Positions 28,319-39,904 of a stretch of DNA of 42,231 bases are shown here, in pieces (position 1 is the stretch's first letter; every line of letters starts with the position of its first letter). The stretch lies in NCBI RefSeq assembly GCF_021602585.1, contig NZ_BQIP01000035.1, positions 1 to 42,231 of the forward strand, given 5' to 3'. The notes under the pieces are model-generated. The model was not told where the DNA came from and made no database searches. It worked only from the letters and a program-made list of their open reading frames with translations. Position numbers and translations under genes: made by a program. This DNA is from Pseudomonas faucium (GTDB lineage: Bacteria; Pseudomonadota; Gammaproteobacteria; Pseudomonadales; Pseudomonadaceae).

Positions 28319-29317
28319 ATGTTGACACTTTATCGCACGACGCTGGCAATGTGCTGCCTCGCCTCGCTCCTGCCCCTCGGCGCCCTGGCCGCCGACGCCG
28401 AAAAACAACCCGCAGCCGCCGAGGCAAGCGCGGCGGCAGAGCCGCGACCGCCCCTGCTGGAACGTAGCCAGGAAGATGCGCAGGCCCTGGAGCGCCTGGT
28501 GCCCAAGGCCGAGCAAGAGACCTTGCAGGCCGGCAACGAAAGCTTCCTGGCGTTGTGGAAACCCGCCAACGACAGCGACCCGCAAGGCGCGGTGATCATC
28601 GTCCCGGGTGCCGGCGAGAACGCCGACTGGCCGAACGCGGTTGGCCCGCTGCGGCGCAAGTTCCCCGATATCGGTTGGCACAGCCTGAGCCTGAGCTTGC
28701 CCGACCTGCTTGCCGACAGCCCGCAGGCGCGGGTGGAAAGCAAGCCGGCCGCCGAGCCGCAAAAAGACAAGGGCGAGACGGCCCCGGCCAAGGACACCCC
28801 GGCCGACGCCAACGCCAACATCGCCCAGGCCACGGCGGCCGATGGCGACGCCGCGCAGGGCACCGACGCCGAACAAGCCAGCGAGCAGAACGACCAGGCC
28901 GACGCCGAACGCATCTTCGCCCGCCTCGATGCCGCCGTCGCCTATGCCCAGCAGCACAACTCACGCAGCATCGTGCTGATCGGCCATGGCAGCGGTGCGT
29001 ACTGGGCCGCGCGCTATCTGAGCGAGAAACAGCCCGCGCAGGTGCAGAAACTGGTGATGATCGCGGCGCAGACCCCGGCGCGGGTCGAGCATGACCTGGA
29101 AAGCCTGGCGCCGACCCTCAAGGTACCGGCCGCCGACCTCTACTACGCCACCCGCAGCAGCGACCGCAAGGCCGCCGAGCTGCGCCTGCAGGCCAGCAAG
29201 CGGCAGAAGGACAGCCAGTACAAGCAGCTTTCGCTGATTGCCATGCCGGGCAACCTGGGTGCCGAGCAGGAGCAATTGTTCCGCCGCGTGCGCGGGTGGA
29301 TGGTGCCGCAGGAATAG
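28319..29317 (+). CDS. DUF3530 family protein, alpha/beta-hydrolase-like, exported
   Basis: The 332-residue protein has a signal peptide (about 1-25, ending GALA) and an alpha/beta-hydrolase-like fold with the nucleophile-elbow-like GHGSGA after IVLI (about 219-228), matching DUF3530. The function of this family is not known to me. Residues about 140-205 form a low-complexity insertion rich in Ala, Asp, Glu, Gln and Lys, probably disordered. The ATG at 28319 has no good ribosome-binding site; an ATG at 28349 would also leave a signal peptide. The gene is divergent from the kinase gene (95-bp gap) and ends before a REP doublet. Confidence 0.85.
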   Translation: MLTLYRTTLAMCCLASLLPLGALAADAEKQPAAAEASAAAEPRPPLLERSQEDAQALERLVPKAEQETLQAGNESFLALWKPANDSDPQGAVIIVPGAGENADWPNAVGPLRRKFPDIGWHSLSLSLPDLLADSPQARVESKPAAEPQKDKGETAPAKDTPADANANIAQATAADGDAAQGTDAEQASEQNDQADAERIFARLDAAVAYAQQHNSRSIVLIGHGSGAYWAARYLSEKQPAQVQKLVMIAAQTPARVEHDLESLAPTLKVPAADLYYATRSSDRKAAELRLQASKRQKDSQYKQLSLIAMPGNLGAEQEQLFRRVRGWMVPQE

Positions 29318-29328
29318 ACCGCGCGGCG

Positions 29329-29407
29329 CCTATCGCCGGCAAGCCGGCTCCCACACTGACCCTGGCGGCTGTTGGATCCTGGTGGGAGCCGGCTTGCCGG
29401 CGATAGG
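29329..29407. repeat. REP doublet (REPIN), subtype 2
   Basis: Arms 29329-29354 and 29382-29407 are perfect 26-nt reverse complements around a 27-nt loop. It fills the gap between convergent DUF3530 and djlA genes and can fold in both transcripts, so it may act as their 3' hairpin. Confidence 0.92.
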
Positions 29408-29411
29408 GCCC

Positions 29412-30176
29412 TCACAGCCCCCGCCGCTTGCGGATCAACGCGTAGGCCTGATGCAACTCCCGGGTCCGCTCGGTGGCCTCGCGCACTTGCGCTTCGCTGG
29501 CCCCGGTCCCGGCCAGCTTGTCCGGGTGGTGCCGGCTGACCAGGCGGCGATAGGCCTGCTTGACCCGGTCGCCATCGGTATCCGCCTCGACCGCCAGCAG
29601 CCGCAGCGCCGCGGCATAGGTCATGACGCCAGAGGCCACCGGGGCCTTGCGCGGCTCGTATTCCAGCGACATGGCCTGCACCTGACGCCGGCTCAGCCCC
29701 AGTTTCTGCCCCCACTCCAGCAGCAGCTCGCGCTCATGCTGGCCAGCCTTGCCATCGGCCCAGGCCATGCGCCAGCACGCGCGCAAGGTGCCTTCGGCGG
29801 CATGCGGCTGCAGACGGATACGCCGCAAGTGCGCGCCCAGCCGGTCCTTGCCGGCCTTGCCGCGGTTGAATGCAGCAATCGCTCGCAGGCGCTGCGCCTC
29901 GGCCATGTCCAGGCGCACCATTTCCTGGCGGGCCTGCTGGATATGCTGCTCGGCGACCCGCCCATCGCTCTTGGCCAGGCGCCCGAGCAGCACGAACAAC
30001 AACTCCTCGTCACGCAGGGCCGAGCGCCCGCCCAGGCGCTCGCGCATGTCTGCCCAGCCCTGCACGCGCAGGCGCCGGTCCATGGCCTGGCCCAGCAATG
30101 CGCCGAGCAATGCACCGGGAATGCTGGCGACGGCAAAACCCGCACCCAGCCCGATCACCGTGCCTGGCCACCACAT
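29412..30176 (-). CDS. djlA: DnaJ-like membrane protein DjlA
   Basis: DjlA is a membrane-anchored co-chaperone that stimulates DnaK. The 254-residue protein has a glycine-rich N-terminal membrane segment (about 5-30), a TerB-like central domain (about 55-170) and a C-terminal J domain (about 188-254) with the HPD motif at 217-219, which is required for DnaK stimulation. This order is diagnostic for DjlA. It is separated from murU by 1 bp and is the third gene of amgK-murU-djlA. Confidence 0.88.
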   Translation of the reverse strand: MWWPGTVIGLGAGFAVASIPGALLGALLGQAMDRRLRVQGWADMRERLGGRSALRDEELLFVLLGRLAKSDGRVAEQHIQQARQEMVRLDMAEAQRLRAIAAFNRGKAGKDRLGAHLRRIRLQPHAAEGTLRACWRMAWADGKAGQHERELLLEWGQKLGLSRRQVQAMSLEYEPRKAPVASGVMTYAAALRLLAVEADTDGDRVKQAYRRLVSRHHPDKLAGTGASEAQVREATERTRELHQAYALIRKRRGL

Positions 30177-30177
30177 C

Positions 30178-31865
<1,688 letters not shown>

Positions 31866-31995
31866 TACAAGGGTCTCCGACGGCCCTAGCCGTCAAGCGG
31901 GTCATGCTTTATTATCCAGCATCTTTTTCAGACCATCGAGAGGCGTGCGGCCCCACACGCGGGCAGATGGCACGCAGGAAGCCCGGACTAATAAG

Positions 31996-34800
31996 ATGGC
32001 ATTGAAATCCCCCGCGTTTCGTAGAAAGTTTCCGTTGCTGGTGACCGGCGGTCTGCTGGCCATGCAACCTCTGGCCACCCCCTATGCGGTGGCTGCCGAG
32101 CAGTTCGACTGCCAAGTGTCCGCCTCCGGTGGTTGGGACTGCAAGCCCAAGTCCCCAGTCAATAACCTGCCTCCGCGCCCCGTGCACGAAGGTGCCGCGC
32201 TCACGTCCGGCACCGAAGCCCCGTCGGCTGAAGCCGAAAGCGGCGAAAAACCGATGCTGGTCACCGAGAGCAAGGGCCGTGGCCTGAAGTCGCGCAGCGA
32301 AGACTACAGCCACCTGGACTGGGTCCCGCGTGAAAAGCTCACTGCCGCGCAGCTGGCCGAAACCGGCCCGTACTGCGGTGGCGCGTATGTCGAGCCTATC
32401 CGCCCTGGCATGGCCGACACCACGCCGAAGGACGAATCGCCGACCTACATCAATGCCAAGGTGTCCAGGTACCAGCAGGAGCAGCAGATCGCTACCCTCG
32501 CCGGTGACGTGGTCATGCGCCAGGGCAGCATGCAGGTCGAGGCCGACGAGGCCAACCTCTACCAGACCGAGAACCGCGGCGAGCTCAAGGGCAACGTCAA
32601 GATCCGCGACAACGGCTCGCTGGTGGTCGGCGACGAGGCGCAGATTCAGCTCGACACGGGCGAAGCCCAGGTCGACAACGCCGAATACGTGATGCACAAG
32701 TCGCACATCCGCGGCAACGCCCTGTACGCCAAGCGTGGCGAAAACGCCATCATCCGCCTCAAGGACGGTACGTACACCACTTGCGAGCCGGGCAGCAACG
32801 CCTGGCAGCTGAAGGGCAACAACATCACCCTGAACCCGGCCACCGGCTTCGGTACCGCGACCAACGTCACCCTGCGGGTCAAGGATTTCCCGGTGTTCTA
32901 CACACCGTACATCTACTTCCCGATCGATGACCGTCGCCAGTCCGGCTTCCTGCCGCCGTCGTTCAGCAGCACCAGCGACACCGGCTTCATGCTGGTCACC
33001 CCGTACTACTTCAACCTGGCGCCAAACTATGACGCCACGTTGTACCCGCGCTACATGACCAAGCGTGGCTTGTTGATGGAAGGCGAATTCCGCTACCTGA
33101 CCAAGTCCAGCGAAGGCCAGTTCGGCGGCGCGTACCTGAACGACAAGAACGACGATCGCAAGGACCAGACTGACTACAAAGATCAGCGCTGGATGATCAA
33201 CTGGCAGCACAAGGGTGGCCTGGACGAGCGCCTGATGACTGAAGTCGACTACACCGACATCAGCGATCCGTTCTACTTCCAGGACCTTGAAACCGACCAG
33301 ATCGGCGTGAAGAGCCAGGACGTGGTCAACCAGCAGGGTGCGCTGACCTGGCGGGGTGATAGCTACACCGCTCGCCTGAACATGCACGCCTACGAAATGG
33401 CGACCATTTCGCAGATCACCCCATACGACCGCCTGCCACAGATCACCCTTAACGGCGTGCTTCCATTCCAACCGGGTGGCTTGAACTTCGCCTATGAAAC
33501 CGAGGCTGTGCGCTTCGACAGGGACTTGAAAAAGGGCCCTGTGTTCAACGAAGACGGTGAACTGGACACGACCGCAGGGCCGAACGGGCGACGCCTTGAT
33601 GAAAACATCTCCGGCATTGCTCGGGCCAACGGCAACCGTTTGAACGTAGCGCCTTCCATGAGCTTGCCAATGCAAGCCAGCTATGGCTTCGTTACGCCGA
33701 AACTGAAGTACGCCTACACCCATTACGATCTGGACCTGGACGGCCAAGGCAAGGCTCAAGCTATCGCCCAATCGGCCAATCCGGCGTACGGCAGCTACAA
33801 CAGCTCTCTGGACCGCGACATCCCGATCTTCAGCGTCGACAGCGGCTTGTACTTCGACCGCAACACTTCGATGTTCGGCACCAATTACCGCCAGACCCTC
33901 GAACCGCGCCTGTTCTACCTCTACGTCCCCTACAAGGACCAGAAGGACATTCCACTGTTCGACAGCGGTGAAACGCTGTTCAACTTCGACTCGCTGTTCC
34001 GCGACAACCGCTTCAGCGGTGTCGATCGCATCGGTGACGAGAACAAGCTGTCGCTTGGTGTGACCACCCGCTACATCGAAGACAACGGCTTCGAGCGTCA
34101 GAACTTCAGCATTGGCCAGGCGTACTACTTCAAGGACCGCAAGGTCCAGCTGCCGGGCATCGACTACCGTACCCGCAAGGACTCGCAGTCCGACGTATCG
34201 CCATACGCACTGCTGTACAACTACTACTTCAACCGCGACTGGCGCTTCAATTCGGACTTCAACTGGGACCCGGACAGCCGCAGCACCCGCTCGGGCAGCG
34301 CGATGTTCCACTACCAGCCTGAAGACAACCCGAACAAGATCGTCAACGTCGGCTATCGCTACCGTAACGACACCATCGCCTACGACTCCACCACCGGTAC
34401 CTGGAAGGTGGGCGGCGGCGACTATGGCACGCCGGGCAGCCCGAACTACATCAAGGACTACTACAAGATCCAGCAGCACGACTTCTCGGTCATCTGGCCG
34501 GTCGTACCGCAATGGAACGTCATCGCCCGCTGGCAGCACGACTACAACCGCAACCGCACCCTGGAAGCCATGGGCGGTTTCGAATACGACAACTGCTGCT
34601 GGAAACTGCGCCTGATCAACCGTTACTGGATCGATTACGACGACTTCAGCCAGGCCACTCCGCAGAACGAAAAAGGCGACCATGGCATCTTCCTGCAGAT
34701 CGTGCTGAAAGGCCTCGGTGGCGTGGTAGGCAACAAGGTCGAATCTTTCCTCGACCAAGGCATTCAAGGTTACCGTACACGTGAAGACCAAGCTTATTGA
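31996..34800 (+). CDS. lptD: LPS-assembly protein LptD
   Basis: LptD is the outer-membrane barrel that, with LptE, inserts LPS into the outer leaflet. The 934-residue protein has a signal peptide (cleaved near 34), two early cysteines C39 and C49, a periplasmic LptA-like beta-jellyroll (about 140-260), and a C-terminal beta-barrel ending with a region containing the CC pair (DNCCWKL). Disulfides between N- and C-terminal cysteines are needed in E. coli LptD. The ATG at 31996 is chosen because upstream residues do not resemble a signal peptide. The last 20 bp overlap surA. Confidence 0.96.
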   Translation: MALKSPAFRRKFPLLVTGGLLAMQPLATPYAVAAEQFDCQVSASGGWDCKPKSPVNNLPPRPVHEGAALTSGTEAPSAEAESGEKPMLVTESKGRGLKSRSEDYSHLDWVPREKLTAAQLAETGPYCGGAYVEPIRPGMADTTPKDESPTYINAKVSRYQQEQQIATLAGDVVMRQGSMQVEADEANLYQTENRGELKGNVKIRDNGSLVVGDEAQIQLDTGEAQVDNAEYVMHKSHIRGNALYAKRGENAIIRLKDGTYTTCEPGSNAWQLKGNNITLNPATGFGTATNVTLRVKDFPVFYTPYIYFPIDDRRQSGFLPPSFSSTSDTGFMLVTPYYFNLAPNYDATLYPRYMTKRGLLMEGEFRYLTKSSEGQFGGAYLNDKNDDRKDQTDYKDQRWMINWQHKGGLDERLMTEVDYTDISDPFYFQDLETDQIGVKSQDVVNQQGALTWRGDSYTARLNMHAYEMATISQITPYDRLPQITLNGVLPFQPGGLNFAYETEAVRFDRDLKKGPVFNEDGELDTTAGPNGRRLDENISGIARANGNRLNVAPSMSLPMQASYGFVTPKLKYAYTHYDLDLDGQGKAQAIAQSANPAYGSYNSSLDRDIPIFSVDSGLYFDRNTSMFGTNYRQTLEPRLFYLYVPYKDQKDIPLFDSGETLFNFDSLFRDNRFSGVDRIGDENKLSLGVTTRYIEDNGFERQNFSIGQAYYFKDRKVQLPGIDYRTRKDSQSDVSPYALLYNYYFNRDWRFNSDFNWDPDSRSTRSGSAMFHYQPEDNPNKIVNVGYRYRNDTIAYDSTTGTWKVGGGDYGTPGSPNYIKDYYKIQQHDFSVIWPVVPQWNVIARWQHDYNRNRTLEAMGGFEYDNCCWKLRLINRYWIDYDDFSQATPQNEKGDHGIFLQIVLKGLGGVVGNKVESFLDQGIQGYRTREDQAY

Positions 34801-36100
34801 TCGTCTGCGCCCCGCGTTGCTGGGCGCTGTATTGCTGAGCGGCGTGGCGCATGCCGCACCGCAACCTTTGGACCGTGTGGTGGCCATCGTCGACAACGAC
34901 GTGGTCATGCAGAGCCAACTGGACCAGCGCGTCCACGAGGTACAGCAAACCATCGCCAAGCGCGGCGGCGGCGTACCGCCGACCAGCGCGCTGGAACAGC
35001 AGGTACTGGAACGCCTGATCGTCGAGAACCTGCAACTGCAGATTGGCGAACGCTCCGGCATTCGCATTACCGACGAAGAGCTGAACCAGGCCATCGGCAC
35101 CATTGCCCAGCGCAACGGCATGTCGCTGGAGCAGTTCCGTGCTGCCCTGGCCCATGACGGCCTGTCGTTCGATGACGCCCGCGAGCAGGTCAAGCGCGAG
35201 ATGATCATCAGCCGCGTGCGCCAGCGCCGTGTGGCCGAGCGCATCCAGGTATCCGAGCAGGAAGTGAAGAACTTCCTCAACTCGGACCTGGGCAAGATGC
35301 AGATGTCGGAAGAGTACCGCTTGGCCAACATCCTGATTCCTACCCCGGAAGCGGCCAATTCGGACGCCATCCAGGCTGCGGCGCGCCAGGTCGGCGATGT
35401 CTACCAGCAGCTCAAGCAGGGCAAGGACTTCGGCCAGATGGCCATCGAACGCTCTGCCAGCGAAAACGCCCTGGAAGGCGGCGAGATGGGTTGGCGTAAA
35501 GCCGGCCAGCTGCCACCAGACTTCGCCAAGATGCTCAGCAGCATGGCCGTGGGCGACATCACCCAGCCCATCCGCATCCCCAACGGCTTCATCATCCTCA
35601 AGCTCGAGGAGAAGCGCGGTGGCAGCGAGAACGTGCTGCGCGATGAAGTGCATGTGCGCCACATCCTGATCAAGCCAAGCGAGATTCGCAGCGATGCCGC
35701 CACCGAGCAGCTCGCCGAGCGCCTGTATGACCGGATCAAGAACGGCGAAGACTTCGGCGAGCTGGCCAAGAGCTTCTCGGAAGACCCAGGTTCTGCCCTG
35801 AACGGCGGCGACCTCAACTGGGTCGACCCGAACAGCCTGGTGCCTGAGTTCCGCGAGCAGATGGCCAACGCCCAGCAAGGTGAAGTGACCAAGCCGTTCA
35901 GAACCCAGTACGGCTGGCACGTGCTGGAAGTGCTGGGCCGCCGCGCCACCGACAGCACCGAGCAGGCCCGCGAGCAACAGGCCCTGAACGTGCTGCGCAA
36001 CCGCAAGTACGACGAAGAGCTGCAGACCTGGCTGCGCCAGATCCGCGACGAAGCCTACGTTGAAATCAAGCTGCCTGGCGCTGACCAGGCCGCACAGTGA
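34781..36100 (+). CDS. surA: Periplasmic chaperone and prolyl isomerase SurA
   Basis: SurA escorts unfolded outer-membrane proteins, including LptD, across the periplasm to the BAM complex. The 439-residue protein has a signal peptide (cleaved after AHA, about 25), the N-terminal chaperone domain (about 26-170) and two PpiC parvulin domains (about 178-277 and 288-388), then a C-terminal helix. The start is a GTG inside the 3' end of lptD (20-bp overlap, different frame), since no later start leaves a signal peptide. It overlaps pdxA at GTGA. Confidence 0.96.
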   Translation: MKTKLIDRLRPALLGAVLLSGVAHAAPQPLDRVVAIVDNDVVMQSQLDQRVHEVQQTIAKRGGGVPPTSALEQQVLERLIVENLQLQIGERSGIRITDEELNQAIGTIAQRNGMSLEQFRAALAHDGLSFDDAREQVKREMIISRVRQRRVAERIQVSEQEVKNFLNSDLGKMQMSEEYRLANILIPTPEAANSDAIQAAARQVGDVYQQLKQGKDFGQMAIERSASENALEGGEMGWRKAGQLPPDFAKMLSSMAVGDITQPIRIPNGFIILKLEEKRGGSENVLRDEVHVRHILIKPSEIRSDAATEQLAERLYDRIKNGEDFGELAKSFSEDPGSALNGGDLNWVDPNSLVPEFREQMANAQQGEVTKPFRTQYGWHVLEVLGRRATDSTEQAREQQALNVLRNRKYDEELQTWLRQIRDEAYVEIKLPGADQAAQ

Positions 36101-37086
36101 AGCCCCTGCGCTTCGCCGTCACCCCCGGCGAACCAGCCGGCATAGGCCCCGACCTCTGCCTGCTGCTCGCCGCCGACGCCCAGCCTCACCCCCTGATTGC
36201 CATCACCAGCCGTGACCTGCTCGCCGAGCGGGCCACGCAGCTGGGGCTGGCCGTCAACCTGCTGGCGGTGCAACCGGGCCAGTGGCCAGAGCAGCCGGCA
36301 CCGGCCGGCAGCCTGTATGTGTGGGACACCCCGCTGGCAGCGCCCGTAGTGGCCGGCCAGCTGAACCAGGCCAATGCCGCGTTCGTCCTGCAAACCCTGA
36401 CCCGTGCCGGGCAAGGCTGCATGAGCGGTGATTTCGCCGGCATGATCACCGCCCCGGTGCACAAGGGTGTGATCAACGAAAGCGGCATCGCCTTCTCCGG
36501 CCATACCGAATTTCTCGCCGACCTGACCCACACCGCCCAGGTGGTGATGATGCTGGCGACCCATGGCCTGCGCGTAGCCCTTGTGACCACGCACCTGCCG
36601 CTGCGGGATATCGCCGACGCCATCACCCCCGAGCGCGTGGAGCGCGTGACGCGCATCCTGCATGCCGACATGCGCGACAAATTCGGCATCGCCAACCCAC
36701 GTATCCTGGTCTGCGGGCTCAACCCGCATGCCGGTGAAGGCGGCCATCTGGGCCGCGAAGAAATCGACATCATCGAGCCGACACTGGCCCGTCTGCGCCA
36801 GGAAGGCATGGACCTGCGCGGCCCGCTGCCGGCCGATACCCTGTTTACCCCCAAATATCTGGAGCACTGCGACGCGGTGCTGGCGATGTACCACGACCAG
36901 GGCCTGCCCGTACTCAAGTACAAAGGTTTTGGCGCGGCCGTCAACGTGACCCTGGGCCTGCCGATCATCCGCACGTCGGTCGATCACGGCACCGCCCTGG
37001 ACCTGGCCGGCAGCGGCAAGGTCGACACCGGCAGCCTGCGCGTCGCCCTGGAAACCGCCTACCAGATGGCCGAGAACCGACCATGA
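36097..37086 (+). CDS. pdxA: 4-hydroxythreonine-4-phosphate dehydrogenase
   Basis: PdxA oxidises 4-phosphohydroxy-L-threonine in pyridoxal phosphate synthesis. The 329-residue protein begins [18 protein letters not shown] and has the metal-site and substrate region [26 protein letters not shown] (about 128-153; shown in part) and a second [10 protein letters not shown] segment. Its GTG start overlaps the surA stop, and its stop overlaps the rsmA ATG (ATGA), so translation is coupled through the operon. Confidence 0.96.
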   Translation: MKPLRFAVTPGEPAGIGPDLCLLLAADAQPHPLIAITSRDLLAERATQLGLAVNLLAVQPGQWPEQPAPAGSLYVWDTPLAAPVVAGQLNQANAAFVLQTLTRAGQGCMSGDFAGMITAPVHKGVINESGIAFSGHTEFLADLTHTAQVVMMLATHGLRVALVTTHLPLRDIADAITPERVERVTRILHADMRDKFGIANPRILVCGLNPHAGEGGHLGREEIDIIEPTLARLRQEGMDLRGPLPADTLFTPKYLEHCDAVLAMYHDQGLPVLKYKGFGAAVNVTLGLPIIRTSVDHGTALDLAGSGKVDTGSLRVALETAYQMAENRP

Positions 37087-37883
37087 ACGAGCAATACCAA
37101 CACCGGGCGCGCAAGCGCTTCGGCCAGAACTTCCTGCATGACGCGGGCATCATCGACCGCATCCTGCGCGCGATCAACGCCAAGGCCGGCGAACACCTGC
37201 TGGAAATCGGCCCGGGCCAGGGCGCCCTCACCGAGGGCCTGCTGGGCAGCGGCGCACAGCTGGACGTGGTGGAACTGGACAAGGACCTGGTGCCGATCCT
37301 CCAGCACAAGTTCGCAGGCCGCGACAACTTCCGCCTGCACCAGGGCGACGCCCTGAAGTTCGACTTCAACCAGCTGGGCGTTCCCGCGCGCAGCCTGAAA
37401 GTGGTCGGCAACCTGCCGTACAACATCTCCACCCCGCTGATCTTCCACCTGCTCAGCCATGCCGGCCTGATCCGTGACATGCACTTCATGCTGCAGAAGG
37501 AAGTGGTCGAGCGCATGGCTGCAGGCCCAGGCGGTGGTGATTGGGGCCGCCTGTCGATCATGGTGCAGTACCACTGCCGGGTCGAACACCTGTTCAACGT
37601 CGGCCCCGGAGCGTTCAACCCGCCACCGAAGGTGGATTCTGCGATCGTGCGCCTGGTGCCGCATGAAGTGCTGCCATACCCGGCCAAGGATCATCTGCTG
37701 CTGGAACGCGTGGTTCGCGAAGCCTTCAACCAGCGTCGCAAGACCTTGCGCAACACGCTGAAAGGCCTGCTCGACAGCCAGGCCATCGAAGCTGCCGGCG
37801 TCGACGGCAGCCTGCGCCCTGAGCAGCTGGACCTGGCCGCTTTCGTGCGCCTGGCCGACCAGCTCGCCGATCAGCAAGCCTGA
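37083..37883 (+). CDS. rsmA: 16S rRNA (adenine1518-N6/adenine1519-N6)-dimethyltransferase
   Basis: RsmA (KsgA) dimethylates two adjacent adenines in helix 45 of 16S rRNA during 30S maturation. The 266-residue protein has the N-terminal [11 protein letters not shown], the SAM-binding [14 protein letters not shown] (about 40-53) and the catalytic NLPYNIS (about 110-116). It is coupled to pdxA by a 4-bp overlap and followed after 15 bp by a palindrome, so apaG may have its own promoter or be expressed by read-through. Confidence 0.97.
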   Translation: MNEQYQHRARKRFGQNFLHDAGIIDRILRAINAKAGEHLLEIGPGQGALTEGLLGSGAQLDVVELDKDLVPILQHKFAGRDNFRLHQGDALKFDFNQLGVPARSLKVVGNLPYNISTPLIFHLLSHAGLIRDMHFMLQKEVVERMAAGPGGGDWGRLSIMVQYHCRVEHLFNVGPGAFNPPPKVDSAIVRLVPHEVLPYPAKDHLLLERVVREAFNQRRKTLRNTLKGLLDSQAIEAAGVDGSLRPEQLDLAAFVRLADQLADQQA

Positions 37884-37898
37884 TCCAGCCCTTGCCAA

Positions 37899-37926
37899 CC
37901 CCATCGCCGGCATGCCGGCGATGGGG
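37899..37926. repeat. Perfect 28-nt palindrome related to REP half-elements
   Basis: CCCCATCGCCGGC at 37899 and its complement meet centrally, giving a loop-less 28-nt palindrome. The ATCGCCGGC part is shared with the REP doublets here, so it may be a deleted REP. It follows the rsmA stop by 15 bp and may act as a weak terminator or mRNA-end stabiliser. Confidence 0.7.
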
Positions 37927-38030
37927 CCTCAACTGGCACTCCCCTGTCTCCCCACGCACTGGCCCTCCCCCCCGCCAATAGCCTAGACTGCATGAATCGC
38001 CGTATTCGCGTGTTTGCTCAAGGCCCTTGC

Positions 38031-38411
38031 ATGTCCGACCCCCGCTATCAGATCGACGTCAGCGTCGTGACCCGCTACCTCAAAGAACAATCCGACCCCG
38101 AAAGCAGTCGTTTCGCCTTCGCCTATACCATTACCGTGCAGAACAACGGCTCGGTCACCGCCAAGCTGATGTCCCGCCACTGGCTGATCACCAATGGCGA
38201 CGGTGAAGTCGAAGAGGTGCGTGGCGCCGGTGTGATTGGTCAGCAACCGACCATCGAGCCGGGGCAAAGCCACACCTACAGCAGCGGTGCGGTGATCAGC
38301 ACCCGCGTGGGCACCATGCAGGGCAGCTATCAGATGTTCGCCGAAGACGGCAAACGCTTCGATGCCGAGATCATGCCCTTCCGCCTCGCGGTCCCGGGGG
38401 CCCTGCACTGA
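38031..38411 (+). CDS. apaG: ApaG protein (Co2+/Mg2+ efflux-associated)
   Basis: ApaG is a small cytoplasmic Ig-like-fold protein whose biochemical role is unclear, associated with divalent metal tolerance. The 126-residue length is standard, with [21 protein letters not shown] and [12 protein letters not shown] as typical segments. The ATG at 38031 has AAGG 8 bp upstream; an ATG at 37992 would add 13 unrelated residues. Its stop overlaps the apaH ATG (TGATG). Confidence 0.95.
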   Translation: MSDPRYQIDVSVVTRYLKEQSDPESSRFAFAYTITVQNNGSVTAKLMSRHWLITNGDGEVEEVRGAGVIGQQPTIEPGQSHTYSSGAVISTRVGTMQGSYQMFAEDGKRFDAEIMPFRLAVPGALH

Positions 38412-39277
38412 TGGCCACCTACGCCGTCGGTGACCTGCAGGGTTGCCTGCAGCCGCTCAAGTGCCTGCTCGAACGTGTGCGTTTCAACCCGGCAGTCGAT
38501 CGCCTGTGGCTGGTGGGCGACCTGGTCAACCGCGGCCCCGAATCGCTGGAAACCCTGCGTTACCTGTACTCGATTCGCCAGTCGCTGGTCTGCGTGCTGG
38601 GCAACCACGACCTGCACCTGCTGGCGGCCTGGCACAACGTCGAGCGCCTGAAAAAAAGCGACACGCTGCGCGAAATCATCGAAGCACCCGATGCCGACCT
38701 GCTGCTCGACTGGCTGCGCCGCCAGCCACTGCTGCACTACGACGAGCCACGCGGTATCGCCCTGGTGCATGCCGGCATTCCGCCGCAGTGGACACTCGGC
38801 AAGGCGCTGGAGCTGGCTGCAGAAGTCGAAGAGGCGCTACGCGATGACGGGCGCCTGAAGCTGTACCTGGACGGCATGTACGGCAACGAGCCGCACAAGT
38901 GGAGCAAGAACCTCAGCGGCATCGAACGCCTGCGGGTCATCACCAACTACCTGACCCGCATGCGCTTCTGCACCGCCGACGGCAAGCTCGACCTCAAGAG
39001 CAAGGAAGGCCTGGGCACCGCGCCCAAAGGCTACAAGCCGTGGTTTGCCCACAAGGACCGCCGCTCGCGCCACGTGAAGATCATCTTCGGCCACTGGGCC
39101 GCGCTCGAAGGCCGCGTCGACGAGCCTGGCGTGATCGCCCTGGACACCGGCTGCGTGTGGGGCGGGGCGATGACCCTGTACAACGTCGACAGCGGTGAAT
39201 ACCACCGCTGCGAGTGTGCCGACGACGGCAACCTGCGCCAGCCTCCACAACCCGATAAACTCAACGTCCACCCCTGA
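38411..39277 (+). CDS. apaH: Bis(5'-nucleosyl)-tetraphosphatase, symmetrical
   Basis: ApaH cleaves Ap4A into two ADP and can remove Np4 caps from RNA. The 288-residue phosphatase has the calcineurin-like metal motifs GDLQGC (7-12), GDLVNRG (36-42) and GNHDLHL (about 65-71), and the later FGHWAALEG. It overlaps apaG by one base, as in E. coli. Confidence 0.96.
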   Translation: MATYAVGDLQGCLQPLKCLLERVRFNPAVDRLWLVGDLVNRGPESLETLRYLYSIRQSLVCVLGNHDLHLLAAWHNVERLKKSDTLREIIEAPDADLLLDWLRRQPLLHYDEPRGIALVHAGIPPQWTLGKALELAAEVEEALRDDGRLKLYLDGMYGNEPHKWSKNLSGIERLRVITNYLTRMRFCTADGKLDLKSKEGLGTAPKGYKPWFAHKDRRSRHVKIIFGHWAALEGRVDEPGVIALDTGCVWGGAMTLYNVDSGEYHRCECADDGNLRQPPQPDKLNVHP

Positions 39278-39291
39278 AGGAAGCCGTACCC

Positions 39292-39621
39292 ATGAGCGAA
39301 TTCAAGCGCATCCCTCCCGAGCAGGCCCTGGCCCTGCGCGCGCAAGGTGCGGTCGTCGTCGACATTCGCGACCCGCAAGCCTATGCCGCCGGCCACATCA
39401 CCGGCGCCCGGCACCTGGACAACCACTCGGTCGCCGACTTCATCCGCAATGCCGACCTGGACGCGCCAACGCTGGTGGTCTGCTACCACGGCAACTCCAG
39501 CCAGAGCGCCGCCGCCTACCTGGTCGGCCAAGGCTTTTCGGACGTGTACAGCGTCGATGGCGGCTTCGAGCTGTGGCGCGCCACCTACCCGGCCGAAACC
39601 GCCCAAGGCACGCCCGAGTAA
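39292..39621 (+). CDS. glpE: Thiosulfate sulfurtransferase GlpE (rhodanese)
   Basis: GlpE transfers sulfur from thiosulfate to cyanide or thioredoxin. The 109-residue single-domain rhodanese has the catalytic C64 in [11 protein letters not shown], with VDIRDP (23-28) and [11 protein letters not shown] before it. It starts 14 bp after apaH and is likely cotranscribed with it. Pseudomonas makes cyanide, so a detoxification role is possible but not shown. Confidence 0.93.
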   Translation: MSEFKRIPPEQALALRAQGAVVVDIRDPQAYAAGHITGARHLDNHSVADFIRNADLDAPTLVVCYHGNSSQSAAAYLVGQGFSDVYSVDGGFELWRATYPAETAQGTPE

Positions 39622-39639
39622 TTTTTTCATTTTTACTGC

Positions 39640-39660
39640 AGCCCGCGCCCCACGCGGGCT
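39640..39660 (+). terminator. Possible terminator after glpE
   Basis: AGCCCGCG (39640-39647) and CGCGGGCT (39653-39660) pair over 8 bp around 5 nt. A T-rich run precedes the stem but none follows, so the terminator assignment is weak. Confidence 0.4.
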
Positions 39661-39685
39661 TGCGCCTGACCTGACGAACGGTCAC

Positions 39686-39738
39686 TGGCAACTTCCTCGC
39701 CGCTTCCCCTTGACCTTGCGGATAACCAACTATTCTTA
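39686..39738 (+). promoter_or_regulatory. Candidate prkA promoters (sigma54-like and sigma70-like)
   Basis: A sigma54-like element shows GG at 39687-39688 and GC at 39699-39700 exactly 10 bp apart (TGGCAACTTCCTCGC). Just downstream, TTGACC (39710-39715) stands 17 bp before TTCTTA (39733-39738) or 15 bp before TATTCT (39731-39736), a possible sigma70 or RpoS site. The untranslated leader would be about 165-190 nt and contains the hairpin GCCGGT-ACACCGGC near 39768. Neither is proven. Confidence 0.35.
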
Positions 39739-39904
39739 AGCGCAGGCCATCCAAAAAAAGGGGAGAGCCGGTACACCGGCGTGCGGGTCATCGGTAGCGT
39801 TACAGGGTGTTCTGGGGGGTATACAGCAATCGGCGAACCCGGTTGCATGCCAGCATCAGCTGACTGATCCGGCGTCGTCTCCACGTATCGAGCGAGGTGA
39901 CGTC

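Noticed and set aside
33451-33800. A segment of lptD with slightly different codon use
   Set aside because: It corresponds to a variable region of the barrel with insertions relative to remembered P. aeruginosa LptD; loop divergence explains it without gene transfer.
31912-35370. A 1152-residue open frame antisense to lptD and surA
   Set aside because: It is a shadow of the high-GC codon pattern of lptD and surA; the antisense product is low-complexity and Val/Ala-rich, with no family match and no ribosome-binding site.
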